Origin: AWTP1-18 sp036504515
GTDB lineage: Bacteria > Pseudomonadota > Gammaproteobacteria > Burkholderiales > Rhodocyclaceae
Reading direction: 5' to 3'
NCBI GenBank assembly: GCA_036504515.1
Contig: DASXVA010000001.1
Span: forward strand, 62,001 to 126,000
DNA: 64,000 bases
In this document: positions 33,421-42,161 of the stretch, piece after piece
Layout of the letters: each line of letters opens with the position of its first letter
How positions within the stretch are numbered: position 1 is the stretch's first letter
Translations under genes and position numbers: made by a program
Notes under the pieces: generated by a model
Database searches by the model: none
What the model was told of the DNA's origin: nothing
Seen by the model: only the letters and a program-made list of their open reading frames with translations

Positions 33421-34530
33421 ATGAGCGACATCAGCCCCATTAACGACATCATTGCCGACATTCGCGCCGGCAAGATGGTGATCCTCGTGGACGAGGAAGA
33501 CCGGGAAAACGAAGGCGACATCGTGGTCGCCGCTGAATTTGTAACGCCGGAAGTCATCAACTTCATGGTCAAGCATGCCCGCGGCCTTGTCTGCCTGACC
33601 CTGACCGAAGCCCGCTGCAAGCAGCTCAACTTGCCGCCCATGGTGCAGGACAACCGCACTTCCCACGGCACCGCCTTCACGGTTTCCATCGAGGCGGCCG
33701 AAGGTGTCACCACCGGCATTTCCGCCTTTGACCGGGCCCGTACCGTGCAAGCCGCGGTCGCCCGGGATGCCAGGGCCAGTGATCTGGTGCAGCCGGGGCA
33801 CATCTTCCCCTTGAGCGCCCAGAACGGCGGCGTGCTGGTTCGCGCCGGCCATACCGAGGCAGGTTGCGACCTGTCCCGTCTGGCGGGGCTGGAACCCGCT
33901 TCCGTCATCTGCGAAATCCTCAAGGACGACGGCACCATGGCCCGCCTGCCGGACCTGATCGTCTTCGCCAAGGAACACGGCCTCAAGATCGGCACCATCC
34001 GCGACCTGATCCATTACCGCAATACCAACGAAAAACTGGTGGAACGGGTAGCGACCCGCGAAATCAGCGGCCCCCATGGCTCGTTCAAGCTGGTGGCCTA
34101 TCTGGAAAAGACCAGCGACGAAATCCATTTCGCCCTGGTCAAGGGTGAAATCGTGGCGGGGGAAGAAACCCTGGTTCGGGTCCATCAGCCGCTATCAATC
34201 CTGGACTTCCTCGATTTCCACGGCTTGCCCTATTCCTTCAGCATCGACCAGGCCATGACCATTCTGGCCAAGCAGGACAAGGGCGTGCTGATCCTGCTCC
34301 AGCGCAAAGATATCAACCGTGCCATGATCTCCGCCCTCACCTCCGAACAAGGTACCGATCCCCAGGCTGCCCGCTGGGACAACCGCCTGTTCGGTACCGG
34401 TGCGCAAATTCTGCTCGACCTGGGCGTGACCAAAATGCGCCTCATGGGCCGCCCCACCCGCATGCCCAGCATGACCGGCTTCGGCCTGGAAGTGACCGGC
34501 TACCTGACGCCCGAAGACATTCAACAATAA
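33421..34530 (+). CDS. ribBA: 3,4-dihydroxy-2-butanone-4-phosphate synthase fused to a degenerate GTP cyclohydrolase II-like domain
   Basis: The N-terminal ~200 residues form a complete RibB domain, with DEEDRENEGDIVVAAE as the Mg-binding acidic segment and FPLSAQNGGVLVRAGHTEA later. The C-terminal ~165 residues follow the RibA fold but have lost its signature: the zinc site, normally HSECLTGD...CDCG, reads HQPLSILDFLDFHGLPYSFS without Cys. GTP cyclohydrolase II activity is therefore unlikely, and a separate RibA is needed for the first riboflavin step. This split is known in several betaproteobacteria. The ATG at 33421 is used; a TTG 24 bases upstream is in frame but weaker. Confidence 0.88.
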   Translation: MSDISPINDIIADIRAGKMVILVDEEDRENEGDIVVAAEFVTPEVINFMVKHARGLVCLTLTEARCKQLNLPPMVQDNRTSHGTAFTVSIEAAEGVTTGISAFDRARTVQAAVARDARASDLVQPGHIFPLSAQNGGVLVRAGHTEAGCDLSRLAGLEPASVICEILKDDGTMARLPDLIVFAKEHGLKIGTIRDLIHYRNTNEKLVERVATREISGPHGSFKLVAYLEKTSDEIHFALVKGEIVAGEETLVRVHQPLSILDFLDFHGLPYSFSIDQAMTILAKQDKGVLILLQRKDINRAMISALTSEQGTDPQAARWDNRLFGTGAQILLDLGVTKMRLMGRPTRMPSMTGFGLEVTGYLTPEDIQQ

Positions 34531-34539
34531 GGAAACATC

Positions 34540-35010
34540 ATGGCTCGCCGCGAATTCCGCGAACTGGACCCCAACACCTCTGCCGCTGGCTTGCGCTTCG
34601 GCATTGCCCTTTCACGCTTTAACGAAGAAATCGGCGACGGCCTGCTTTCCGGCGCCACCGACGAACTGGCCAAGCTTGGCGCCAGCAACGACGACATCAC
34701 ACTGGTTACCGTTCCCGGTGCCCTGGAACTGCCCCTGGTATTGCAAACCATGGCCAAGAGCGGCAAATACGATGGCCTGATCGCCCTGGGTTGCGTTATC
34801 CGCGGTGAGACTTATCACTTTGAAGTGGTGTCCAATGAAGCTTCCCGTGGCATCACCGAAGCTCAACTGTTCACCGGCGTACCCATTGCCAACGCCGTCC
34901 TGACCGTCGAAAACGACGACCAGGCCCGGGTGCGCATGGTGCAAAAGGGACGCGAAGCGGCCCAGTGCGCCGTGGAAATGGCCCAACTGCTGAAGGCGGT
35001 GCGTTCATGA
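34540..35010 (+). CDS. ribH: 6,7-dimethyl-8-ribityllumazine synthase
   Basis: This 156-residue lumazine synthase condenses the amino-uracil and dihydroxybutanone-phosphate precursors of riboflavin in an icosahedral or pentameric assembly. Conserved features include FGIALSRFNEEIGDGLL at the N-terminus, VPGALELPLVL, and GCVIRGETYHFEVVSNEASRG with the catalytic His-containing loop. It is preceded by ribBA with a 9-base gap and overlaps nusB by ATGA. Length is normal for the family. Confidence 0.95.
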   Translation: MARREFRELDPNTSAAGLRFGIALSRFNEEIGDGLLSGATDELAKLGASNDDITLVTVPGALELPLVLQTMAKSGKYDGLIALGCVIRGETYHFEVVSNEASRGITEAQLFTGVPIANAVLTVENDDQARVRMVQKGREAAQCAVEMAQLLKAVRS

Positions 35011-35441
35011 GCACCACCAGCAAATCCGGCCGCCGCCGCGCCCGGGAGTTCGTCGTCCAAGGGCTCTACCAATATCTTGTAGGCGGCCAGGACGAAGCTT
35101 CCATCCAGACCCAGACCGAAGCTGTCGCCGGTTTCGATAAGGCCGACACGGAACTATTCAAGTCCCTGCTGCATGAAACCCTGCTTCACGCAGCCGACCT
35201 GCAGGGCTTGATCACGCCCTACATCACCCGGGCCTGGGATGACGTTTCCCCCATCGAACGGGGCATCCTTTTGCTGGCGGCCTGCGAACTCAAGCACCAC
35301 ATCGAGACGCCCTACCGGGTCATCATCAACGAAGCCATCGAGCTGACCAAAACCTTTGGCGGCACCGACGGCCACCGCTTCGTCAACGGCGTGCTGGACA
35401 AGCTGGCGCCGACGCTGCGGACGGCGGAAGCACGCAAGTAA
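35007..35441 (+). CDS. nusB: Transcription antitermination factor NusB
   Basis: This 144-residue all-helical protein forms part of the rRNA antitermination complex with NusE (S10) and binds boxA RNA. Conserved elements are SKSGRRRAREFVVQGLYQYL at the N-terminus and the C-terminal core LLAACELKHHIETPYRVIINEAIELTK followed by KFVN-like GHRFVNGVLDK. The start at 35007 (ATGA overlap with the ribH stop) is chosen over an upstream in-frame ATG that would overlap ribH further. The ribH-nusB pairing is conserved in many bacteria. Confidence 0.95.
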   Translation: MSTTSKSGRRRAREFVVQGLYQYLVGGQDEASIQTQTEAVAGFDKADTELFKSLLHETLLHAADLQGLITPYITRAWDDVSPIERGILLLAACELKHHIETPYRVIINEAIELTKTFGGTDGHRFVNGVLDKLAPTLRTAEARK

Positions 35442-35462
35442 GTCCTGACCCGGAGGCGGCCC

Positions 35463-36434
35463 GTGCCATCCGAGTTCTCCCTGATTGATCGCTATTTCAC
35501 CCGCCCGACACGGACCGCCGTGTTGGGCGTGGGGGATGATTGCGCCTTGCTGCAACCCACGCCGGGTATGGAGCTGGCCGTGTCCACCGACATGCTGGTG
35601 GCGGGCACTCACTTCTTTGCCGATGCGGAACCCGAGGCCCTGGGCTGGAAAACCCTGGCGGTCAATGTGTCGGACATCGCCGCCATGGGTGGCACGCCGC
35701 ATTGGGCCACCCTCAGCCTGGCCCTGCCAGCAGCCACCGCTGCCGATGAAAACTGGCTGGCCGCTTTTGCCCGGGGCTTCTTCGCCTGCGCCGATGCTTT
35801 TGGCGTCGAGCTGATCGGCGGCGACACCACCCGCTGTCCGGCCGGACAACTCACCTTCAACGTCACCATCTTCGGCGAGGTACCCGCCGGTAAAGCCCTG
35901 CGCCGCAGCGGTGCCAAGGTTGGCGACGAGGTCTGGGTTTCCGGTACTCCGGGATTGGCAGCTCTTGGTCTTGCCCATTTGCAGCAACGCTGCGTGCTGC
36001 CGAATCCTGCTCCCAGCCTTGATGCTTTGCTGCGGCCACAACCCCGGGTGGCCCTGGGTATCGCCTTGCGTGACCTAGCCTCGGCCTGCATCGATGTTTC
36101 GGATGGTCTCTTGGCAGACTTGGGCCATATCCTCGAACAATCCCATTTGGCTGCCACTTTGCACTTCGATTGGCTGCCTGACGACGCATTAAAGAACGAT
36201 GTCGATCAGTCCCTCGCCCGCCAGTGCCTGCTGGCCGGCGGTGACGACTACGAGCTGGTCTTTACCACGGCCCCTCGGCATCATGCCGAAATACAAGGAC
36301 TGGCCCAGTCCCTGGCACTGAACCTGACCTGCATCGGCACCTTGAACCCCGGTGTTCCAGCGGACATCCTGTTGCTGGACAATGCCGGCACCCCCCTTCC
36401 CGTCCCACGACGGGGTTACGACCACTTTGCATAA
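35463..36434 (+). CDS. thiL: Thiamine-monophosphate kinase
   Basis: This 323-residue kinase phosphorylates thiamine monophosphate to thiamine diphosphate, the active cofactor. Motifs of the AIR-synthase-like fold are visible: GVGDDCALL near the N-terminus, STDMLVAGTHF, LIGGDTTR and the family core CIDVSDGLLADL. The start is a GTG supported by GGAGG upstream. It lies between nusB (21-base gap) and pgpA (7-base gap), the usual nusB-thiL-pgpA order. Length is typical. Confidence 0.94.
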   Translation: MPSEFSLIDRYFTRPTRTAVLGVGDDCALLQPTPGMELAVSTDMLVAGTHFFADAEPEALGWKTLAVNVSDIAAMGGTPHWATLSLALPAATAADENWLAAFARGFFACADAFGVELIGGDTTRCPAGQLTFNVTIFGEVPAGKALRRSGAKVGDEVWVSGTPGLAALGLAHLQQRCVLPNPAPSLDALLRPQPRVALGIALRDLASACIDVSDGLLADLGHILEQSHLAATLHFDWLPDDALKNDVDQSLARQCLLAGGDDYELVFTTAPRHHAEIQGLAQSLALNLTCIGTLNPGVPADILLLDNAGTPLPVPRRGYDHFA

Positions 36435-36441
36435 GACCATC

Positions 36442-36978
36442 ATGGCCAAGAATCCCGCTCCGCCCATCAAATTCCTCTTCGCTGATCCGGCCCACCTAAT
36501 TGCCTGCGGCTTCGGCAGCGGCCTGTCTTCCTTTGCGCCAGGCACTGTCGGCACCGCCTTCGCCTGGGCCAGCTATCCGCTGTTGCGATTCGCCTTCCCC
36601 GGCGATCTGGTCTGCCTGGTGGCCCTTGCCGTGATGTTCGTGTTTGGCGTCTATGCCTGCCAGATCACCGGGCGTCGTCTGGGCGTTGTGGACCACGGCT
36701 CCATCGTCTGGGATGAGATCGTGCCCTTCTGGGGCATCCTGATGTTCTGCCCCACCCCCTGGATTCTTTCGCCCCATGGCACCTTCTTTTCCCTCAACGG
36801 CCTGCTCTGGCAAACGGTGGCTTTCTTCCTGTTCCGCCTGTTCGACATCATCAAGCTGCCGCCGGCGGGTTACTTCGACAGCAAAGTGAAGAACGGCTTC
36901 GGGGTCATGATGGACGACGTCATGGCCGCCGGCCATACCATCCTGACTCTGGCCGTCCTCAAGTACCTGCTGGGCTGA
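36442..36978 (+). CDS. pgpA: Phosphatidylglycerophosphatase A
   Basis: This 178-residue inner-membrane phosphatase makes phosphatidylglycerol from its phosphate. Characteristic stretches are IACGFGSGLSSFAPGTVGT (about 19-37), the acidic DHGSIVWDEIVPFW, and LFDIIKLPPAGYFD. These contain the conserved Asp/Glu residues of PgpA. The start is the ATG at 36442 just after thiL; upstream in-frame codons overlap thiL. It shares an ATG/TGA junction with pncC, so coupled translation is likely. Confidence 0.94.
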   Translation: MAKNPAPPIKFLFADPAHLIACGFGSGLSSFAPGTVGTAFAWASYPLLRFAFPGDLVCLVALAVMFVFGVYACQITGRRLGVVDHGSIVWDEIVPFWGILMFCPTPWILSPHGTFFSLNGLLWQTVAFFLFRLFDIIKLPPAGYFDSKVKNGFGVMMDDVMAAGHTILTLAVLKYLLG

Positions 36979-37481
36979 TGCGCAGTTTCGATCCGCAACT
37001 GACCGCCCTTTCTCTCAAGGTCGGCGCAGCGCTGCAAGGGGCCGGATTGACGCTGACCACGGCCGAATCCTGCACCGGCGGCTGGGTCGCCCAGGTCGTC
37101 ACCCATACCGCCGGCAGTTCGGCCTGGTTCGACCGGGGCTTCGTCACCTACTCCAACGAAGCCAAAGTGGACATGCTGGGGGTCTCCCTGGAAACCCTCG
37201 CCCAAGCCGGGGCCGTGAGTCTGGAAACCGCAAAAGAAATGGCCCTGGGCGCCCTCGAAAACTCCAAGGCACTGATTTCATTATCAATCACCGGAATCGC
37301 GGGGCCGACGGGTGGCTCACCTGGTAAGCCAGTGGGTACCGTATGCTTCTCCTGGTGCTTCCGGGGGAAAACGCCTGTCAGTCGCCGTCGCCGCTTTGGC
37401 GGCGACCGGGAAAGCGTGCGCTATCAAGCGCTTGTTTTCGCCCTGGAAGAAATGCTGAAACTGATTGCCAAAAACTCATAA
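36978..37481 (+). CDS. pncC: Nicotinamide-nucleotide amidase (CinA C-terminal family)
   Basis: This 167-residue stand-alone CinA C-terminal domain (PncC) deamidates nicotinamide mononucleotide to nicotinate mononucleotide for NAD recycling. Hallmarks are TTAESCTGGWVAQVVTHTAG near residue 30, SWFDRGFVTYSNEAK, and SITGIAGPTGGSPGKPVGTV. It precedes recA, a conserved cinA/pncC-recA arrangement. Its start overlaps the pgpA stop by one base. Confidence 0.93.
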   Translation: MRSFDPQLTALSLKVGAALQGAGLTLTTAESCTGGWVAQVVTHTAGSSAWFDRGFVTYSNEAKVDMLGVSLETLAQAGAVSLETAKEMALGALENSKALISLSITGIAGPTGGSPGKPVGTVCFSWCFRGKTPVSRRRRFGGDRESVRYQALVFALEEMLKLIAKNS

Positions 37482-37543
37482 GCTGAACGGCAAGAAGCGT
37501 GCCATTCATGCAATAATCGGATCAATTCTCGAAAGGACACACC

Positions 37544-38563
37544 ATGGACGACAACAAGACTAAGGCCCTCCAGGCAGCACTGGCCCAGATCGAAAAGCAG
37601 TTCGGCAAAGGCGCCATCATGAAGATGGGCGAAGGCCAGATCGAGAACGACATTCAGGCGGTTTCCACCGGCTCCCTCGGGCTCGATATTGCTTTGGGCA
37701 TAGGCGGCCTGCCCCGCGGTCGCGTTGTCGAAATCTATGGTCCGGAATCCTCCGGCAAGACCACCCTCTGTCTGCAGGTGGTGGCAGAAATTCAAAAGGC
37801 TGGCGGTGTCGCCGCCTACATCGATGCGGAAAATGCTCTGGACCCGGTCTATGCCGGCAAGCTGGGCGTGAACGTGCCGGAAATGCTGATTTCCCAGCCC
37901 GACACCGGCGAACAAGGTCTTGAAATCGCCGACATGCTGGTGCGTTCCGGCGGTGTGGATTTGATCGTGGTGGACTCCGTCGCCGCCCTCACCCCCCGCG
38001 CTGAAATCGAAGGCGAAATGGGCGACCAATTGCCCGGCCTGCAAGCCCGTCTGATGTCCCAAGCCCTGCGCAAGCTGACCTCCAACATCAAGCGCACCAA
38101 TACCCTGGTGATCTTCATCAACCAGATCCGCATGAAGATCGGCGTCATGTTCGGCAGCCCGGAAACCACCACCGGCGGTAATGCCCTGAAGTTCTACGCC
38201 TCCGTGCGGATGGACATTCGCCGTACCGGCGCCATCAAGAAGGGCGACGAAGTGGTGGGTAACGAAACCCGCGTCAAGGTGGTCAAGAACAAGGTGGCAC
38301 CTCCCTTCCGCGAAGCCCACTTCGACATTCTTTACGGTGCTGGTATCTCCCGCGAAGGTGAAGTGGTGGAACTGGGCGTCGAGCACAAGATCGTTGAAAA
38401 GTCCGGCGCCTGGTATTCCTACAATGGCGAGAAGATCGGCCAGGGCAAGGACAACGCCCGCGATTTCCTGCGGGAGCATCCCGAACTGGCGGTAGAAATC
38501 GAAAACAAGGTGCGCGCAGCACTGGGTGTCAATGCGATCGCCGTCGCAAAACCAGAAGAGTAA
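37544..38563 (+). CDS. recA: Recombinase RecA
   Basis: This 339-residue RecA mediates homologous strand exchange and activates LexA autocleavage. It has Walker A GPESSGKTT (66-74), the conserved core IYGPESSGKTTLCLQ, the L2 region and NQIRMKIGVMFGSPETTTGG. It starts at the ATG at 37544 with GAAAGGA just upstream. The 62-base gap from pncC shows no palindrome matching the CTGT-N8-ACAG LexA box, so SOS control is not evident by eye. recX overlaps its 3' end by 38 bases. Confidence 0.97.
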   Translation: MDDNKTKALQAALAQIEKQFGKGAIMKMGEGQIENDIQAVSTGSLGLDIALGIGGLPRGRVVEIYGPESSGKTTLCLQVVAEIQKAGGVAAYIDAENALDPVYAGKLGVNVPEMLISQPDTGEQGLEIADMLVRSGGVDLIVVDSVAALTPRAEIEGEMGDQLPGLQARLMSQALRKLTSNIKRTNTLVIFINQIRMKIGVMFGSPETTTGGNALKFYASVRMDIRRTGAIKKGDEVVGNETRVKVVKNKVAPPFREAHFDILYGAGISREGEVVELGVEHKIVEKSGAWYSYNGEKIGQGKDNARDFLREHPELAVEIENKVRAALGVNAIAVAKPEE

Positions 38564-39008
38564 GGAACCCCTCAGCGCCGGCGAGCTGAAGGCCCGTGCC
38601 ATTCGGCTCCTGGCGCGACGGGAGCACAGCCATGCCGAGCTGTTGCGCAAGCTTTCCCCCCACGGCAGCCTTGAGGACATTGAATCCGTGCTGGCAGATC
38701 TGCAACGTAACAACCTGCAATCCGATACCCGCTTCGCCGAAAGCTACCTGCGTAGCTATGGCGAGCGTTTCGGCGTTGCCAAGTTGCGTCACACCCTGCG
38801 CAGCAAAGGTATTGCCAGTGAGTTGGTGGAAGCCGAACTGGGTAGCAAAGATCTGCCGGAAGAAACCGAACGGGCCAAGGCTGTCTGGGCCAGAAAATTT
38901 GCCGCCGCCCCCGAGGATGCGCGGGAATGGGCCAAGCAGGCCCGATTCCTTCAGTCCCGGGGCTTTTCCACGGACGTCATCCGCCGTGTGCTGAAAGAAA
39001 TGGAATGA
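38526..39008 (+). CDS. recX: RecA modulator RecX
   Basis: This 160-residue all-helical RecX protein controls RecA filament length and activity. Typical segments are LLARREHSHAELLRKL, a VLADLQRNNLQSDTRFAESYLR stretch and the C-terminal QSRGFSTDVIRRVLKEM. It probably starts at a GTG (38526) inside recA; the ATG two codons later is an alternative. The 38-base overlap with recA is typical of a coupled operon. The stop overlaps the lptB start by ATGA. Confidence 0.9.
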   Translation: MSMRSPSQNQKSKEPLSAGELKARAIRLLARREHSHAELLRKLSPHGSLEDIESVLADLQRNNLQSDTRFAESYLRSYGERFGVAKLRHTLRSKGIASELVEAELGSKDLPEETERAKAVWARKFAAAPEDAREWAKQARFLQSRGFSTDVIRRVLKEME

Positions 39009-39769
39009 TTCAGACCGATTCTTCAAAGTTGCCCGGCGTGCGTTTGTCTGCCAACAATCTGCGCAAGAAATACAAATCCCGCACCGTGGTGAAGGATGTG
39101 TCCTTCGACGTGGGCAGCGGTGAGGTGGTCGGTTTGCTGGGGCCCAACGGCGCCGGCAAAACCACCTGTTTCTACATGATCGTCGGTCTGGTTTCCGCCG
39201 ATGGCGGTGAAATCCGGATGGAAAGCGAATTCGCCCGGGAGCGGCTGACGCACATGCCGATCCACAGCCGCGCCCACTTGGGCCTGTCCTACCTGCCCCA
39301 GGAAAACTCGGTTTTCCGCCGCCTCACGGTGGCGGAAAACATTCGCGCCGTGCTGGAATTACAAGACCTGACGCCCCAGCAGATCGAGGGGCATCTGGAC
39401 GAATTGCTACAGGAACTGCACATCTCCCATATCAAGGAGAGTCCGGCTATTGCCCTTTCTGGCGGCGAACGGCGGCGGGTGGAAATCGCCCGGGCCCTGG
39501 CCACTAATCCCCGTTTCATTCTCCTGGACGAACCCTTCGCTGGCGTGGACCCCATTGCCGTGCTGGACATCCAGAAGATCATCGGTTTCCTCAAGGAGCG
39601 GGGCATCGGCGTCCTGATCACCGACCACAACGTGCGGGAAACCTTGGGTATCTGCGATCGCGCCACCATCATTAACGAAGGTGAAGTACTGACTTCGGGC
39701 ACACCGGAAGAAATCATCCATAATGAAAACGTACGTCGGGTCTATCTCGGAGAAAATTTCCGCATGTAG
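39005..39769 (+). CDS. lptB: LPS export ABC ATPase LptB
   Basis: This 254-residue ATPase drives the LptFG-C-A-D bridge carrying lipopolysaccharide to the outer membrane. Walker A GPNGAGKTTCFYMI, signature LSGGERRRVEIARAL and Walker B FILLDEPFAGVDP are all present, plus the LptB-type Q-loop SYLPQENSVFRRL and the C-terminal NVRRVYLGENFRM. The start is the ATG at 39005, overlapping the recX stop; the upstream in-frame part lies in recX. In many proteobacteria lptC and lptA directly precede lptB; here recX does instead. rpoN follows 30 bases later, as usual. Confidence 0.95.
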   Translation: MIQTDSSKLPGVRLSANNLRKKYKSRTVVKDVSFDVGSGEVVGLLGPNGAGKTTCFYMIVGLVSADGGEIRMESEFARERLTHMPIHSRAHLGLSYLPQENSVFRRLTVAENIRAVLELQDLTPQQIEGHLDELLQELHISHIKESPAIALSGGERRRVEIARALATNPRFILLDEPFAGVDPIAVLDIQKIIGFLKERGIGVLITDHNVRETLGICDRATIINEGEVLTSGTPEEIIHNENVRRVYLGENFRM

Positions 39770-39799
39770 GGTGCAGAACCCGGCGGCAGCAAACACACG

Positions 39800-41254
39800 A
39801 TGAAACAATCGCTTCAACTTAGAGTTTCCCAGCATCTGGCGCTTACGCCTCAGCTGCAACAGTCCATCAAACTGTTGCAGCTTTCGACGCTGGAGTTGAA
39901 CCAGGAGATTGAACAGTTCCTGCAGGACAATCCCTTGCTGGAACGGGATGAACCTGCCAGCGACATGACGACCTACACGCCGGGCGGCGACGCCCTGCAA
40001 ACACCCCAGACTGTCACCACGCAAAACGAAAGTGAAACCACCCCGGCCACGGACAATACCGAGGATCTGAACTGGGGCAGTGACTTTTCCTCCGGCAGCG
40101 GTAGCGGCAACCGGGACCCCAACAACGACGACGATACCGATGCTGGGGAGATTCAAGCTGCAGCCACCAGCCTGGGAGATTACCTGACGACCCAACTGGC
40201 CATGACCCAGTTGCCGCCCCGGGATCGGGCCTTAGTTGGCTTCCTGATTGAAGCCCTGGACGACGACGGTTATCTGAGCCCTTCCCTGGAAGAATTGGTG
40301 GATGTCCTGCCCGACGAAATGGGCGACGATCCGGAAGAACTACTGGAAGAATTGCGTATTGCCCTGCACCACGTGCAGCACTTTGATCCCGTCGGCGTCG
40401 GCGCCCGTAATCCTCGGGAATGCCTGCTGCTGCAACTGGCAGTACTGCCCAAGACACCGATCCAGGAACTGGCCAAATCCATTGTCAGCAGTCATCTGGA
40501 TCAATTGGCAGCCCGGGACTTTGCCCGCATCAAGAAGGCCCTCGGTTGTGGCGATGATGCCCTGCGGGATGCCCAGAACCTGATCAAGAGCCTCAATCCG
40601 CGTCCCGGTGCCCAGTACACCACCCTCGACACCCGCTACGTCATTCCCGACGTGATGGTGAAGAAGGTCCGTGGCCGCTGGACCACCAATCTGAACTCCG
40701 ATGCCATGCCCCGCTTGCGCATCAACCGGCTTTACGCCGATCTGTTGCGGCAAAACCGCGGTAGTGCGTCCTCCGGCCTGGGTGGGCAGCTGCAGGAAGC
40801 CAAGTGGCTGATCAAGAACGTGCAGCAACGCTTCGACACCATCCTGCGCGTCAGCCAGGCCATCGTCGATCGGCAGCGGGCCTTTTTTGACCATGGTGAA
40901 GTAGCCATGCGTCCCCTGACCCTGCGCGAAATCGCCGACACCCTGGGCCTGCACGAATCCACCATTTCCCGGGTGACCACCCAGAAATATCTGGCCAGCC
41001 CCCGGGGCGTGTATGAACTGAAATACTTTTTTGGCAGCCATGTTTCCACCGACACCGGTGGCGCGGCTTCCAGTACCGCAATCCGTGCGCTTATCAAGCA
41101 ACTGGTTAGTGCGGAAGACGGCCAAAAGCCACTTTCCGATGCCAGGATTGCGGAAATTCTCGGCGAACAGGGTATCGTAGTAGCGCGGCGGACTGTCGCG
41201 AAGTACCGCGAGTCCCTGAACATTCCGCCGGTCAACCTGAGAAAGACTATTTAA
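39800..41254 (+). CDS. rpoN: RNA polymerase sigma-54 factor
   Basis: This 484-residue sigma-54 serves transcription of nitrogen, motility and stress genes from -24/-12 promoters with an enhancer-binding ATPase. N-terminal region I is Gln/Leu-rich (QLRVSQHLALTPQLQQSIKLLQLS), an acidic region II follows, and the core-binding and DNA-binding regions follow that. The C-terminal RpoN box is seen as VARRTVAKYRESLNI. Its neighbours hpf, ptsN and hprK reproduce the well-known rpoN operon. No defective segment is apparent. Confidence 0.97.
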   Translation: MKQSLQLRVSQHLALTPQLQQSIKLLQLSTLELNQEIEQFLQDNPLLERDEPASDMTTYTPGGDALQTPQTVTTQNESETTPATDNTEDLNWGSDFSSGSGSGNRDPNNDDDTDAGEIQAAATSLGDYLTTQLAMTQLPPRDRALVGFLIEALDDDGYLSPSLEELVDVLPDEMGDDPEELLEELRIALHHVQHFDPVGVGARNPRECLLLQLAVLPKTPIQELAKSIVSSHLDQLAARDFARIKKALGCGDDALRDAQNLIKSLNPRPGAQYTTLDTRYVIPDVMVKKVRGRWTTNLNSDAMPRLRINRLYADLLRQNRGSASSGLGGQLQEAKWLIKNVQQRFDTILRVSQAIVDRQRAFFDHGEVAMRPLTLREIADTLGLHESTISRVTTQKYLASPRGVYELKYFFGSHVSTDTGGAASSTAIRALIKQLVSAEDGQKPLSDARIAEILGEQGIVVARRTVAKYRESLNIPPVNLRKTI

Positions 41255-41271
41255 AGAGAGAAGGAGACATC

Positions 41272-41595
41272 ATGAATCTCAACATCACCGGTCATCATGT
41301 GGAAGTCACCCCCGCCATCCGGGAATACGTGAGCCAGAAGGTAGATCGGGTAATCCGCCACTTCGACCACGTCACCAGCACCCACGTCATTCTCTCCGTG
41401 GACAAGCAAAAGCAAAAGGCTGAAATCACCCTGCACGTGAAGGGCAAGGACATTCACGCGGACGCCATCGACGACAATCTGTACGCGTCCATTGATGCCA
41501 TGGTGGACAAGCTGGATCGCCAAGTGGTCAAGCACAAGGAAAAGGTCACCGACCACAGCCACGACAAGCGCAGCGCTGCAAACCCCGTCGAGTAA
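41272..41595 (+). CDS. hpf: Ribosome hibernation promoting factor (short HPF/YhbH type)
   Basis: This 107-residue protein binds the decoding region of the 30S subunit and promotes 100S dimer formation in stationary phase. The beta-alpha-beta-beta-beta-alpha HPF fold is reflected in MNLNITGHHVEVTPAIREYV and the basic segment KHKEKVTDHSHDK. Its short length places it in the HPF class that works with RMF rather than in the long form. It lies 17 bases after rpoN and ends before a Rho-independent terminator (41613-41658). Confidence 0.92.
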   Translation: MNLNITGHHVEVTPAIREYVSQKVDRVIRHFDHVTSTHVILSVDKQKQKAEITLHVKGKDIHADAIDDNLYASIDAMVDKLDRQVVKHKEKVTDHSHDKRSAANPVE

Positions 41596-41612
41596 ACGGG
41601 ATTGACCTACGC

Positions 41613-41658
41613 CGGGGAACTGCGCCAGCCTCTACACGCTGCGGGTTCCCCGTTTTTT
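41613..41658 (+). terminator. Rho-independent terminator after hpf
   Basis: CGGGGAAC (41613-41620) and GTTCCCCG (41645-41652) pair around a 24-base loop, followed by TTTTTT. It lies between hpf and ptsN and may only partly terminate, since ptsN and hprK often stay linked to rpoN. Confidence 0.8.
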
Positions 41659-41702
41659 CATCCTGCTTTACGCGGGATTCTTCAAGGGTTGTCCATCCAC
41701 CC

Positions 41703-42161
41703 ATGAATCAGATCATAAAAATCCTGCCCCTCGAAAACGTGGTGGCAGACCTGGAAGCCAGCAGCAAGAAGCGGGCATTCGAACAAGTGGGCCTGCTCTT
41801 CGAAAACCATCACGGCATTGCCCGGGCAACGGTTTACGATGCACTGTTCGACCGGGAGAAGCTGGGCTCAACCGGCCTTGGTCAGGGCATCGCCATTCCC
41901 CACGGTCGCATCAAGGGGCTGAAGGAAGCCAAGGGCGCCTTTCTGCGCCTTTCAGCGCCGGTGCCCTATGAAGCCCCGGACGGGCAGCCGGTGAACCTGA
42001 TGTTCGTGCTGTTGGTGCCGGAAGCGGCGACGGAAAAACATCTGCAACTGTTGTCCGAACTGGCCCAGATGTTTTCCGACAAGGCCTTCCGCGAAGCCCT
42101 GCTGGCCGCTCCCGACGCAGCAACCCTGCATACACAATTCAATCAATGGCACGCAAGCTAA
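41703..42161 (+). CDS. ptsN: Nitrogen-regulatory PTS EIIA component PtsN
   Basis: This 152-residue EIIA-Ntr protein is phosphorylated on a His in GIAIPHGRI (H67). In the nitrogen PTS it regulates potassium transport, metabolism and other targets according to its phosphorylation state. The order rpoN-hpf-ptsN-hprK is conserved in beta- and gammaproteobacteria. It overlaps the hprK start by 16 bases. Confidence 0.94.
   Translation: MNQIIKILPLENVVADLEASSKKRAFEQVGLLFENHHGIARATVYDALFDREKLGSTGLGQGIAIPHGRIKGLKEAKGAFLRLSAPVPYEAPDGQPVNLMFVLLVPEAATEKHLQLLSELAQMFSDKAFREALLAAPDAATLHTQFNQWHAS

Noticed and set aside
37482..37543. LexA box upstream of recA
   Set aside because: I looked for a CTGT-N8-ACAG palindrome and saw none; no SOS operator is claimed.
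37424..38713. 429-residue minus-strand ORF opposite recA
   Set aside because: Shadow of recA; recA is strongly conserved and certain.
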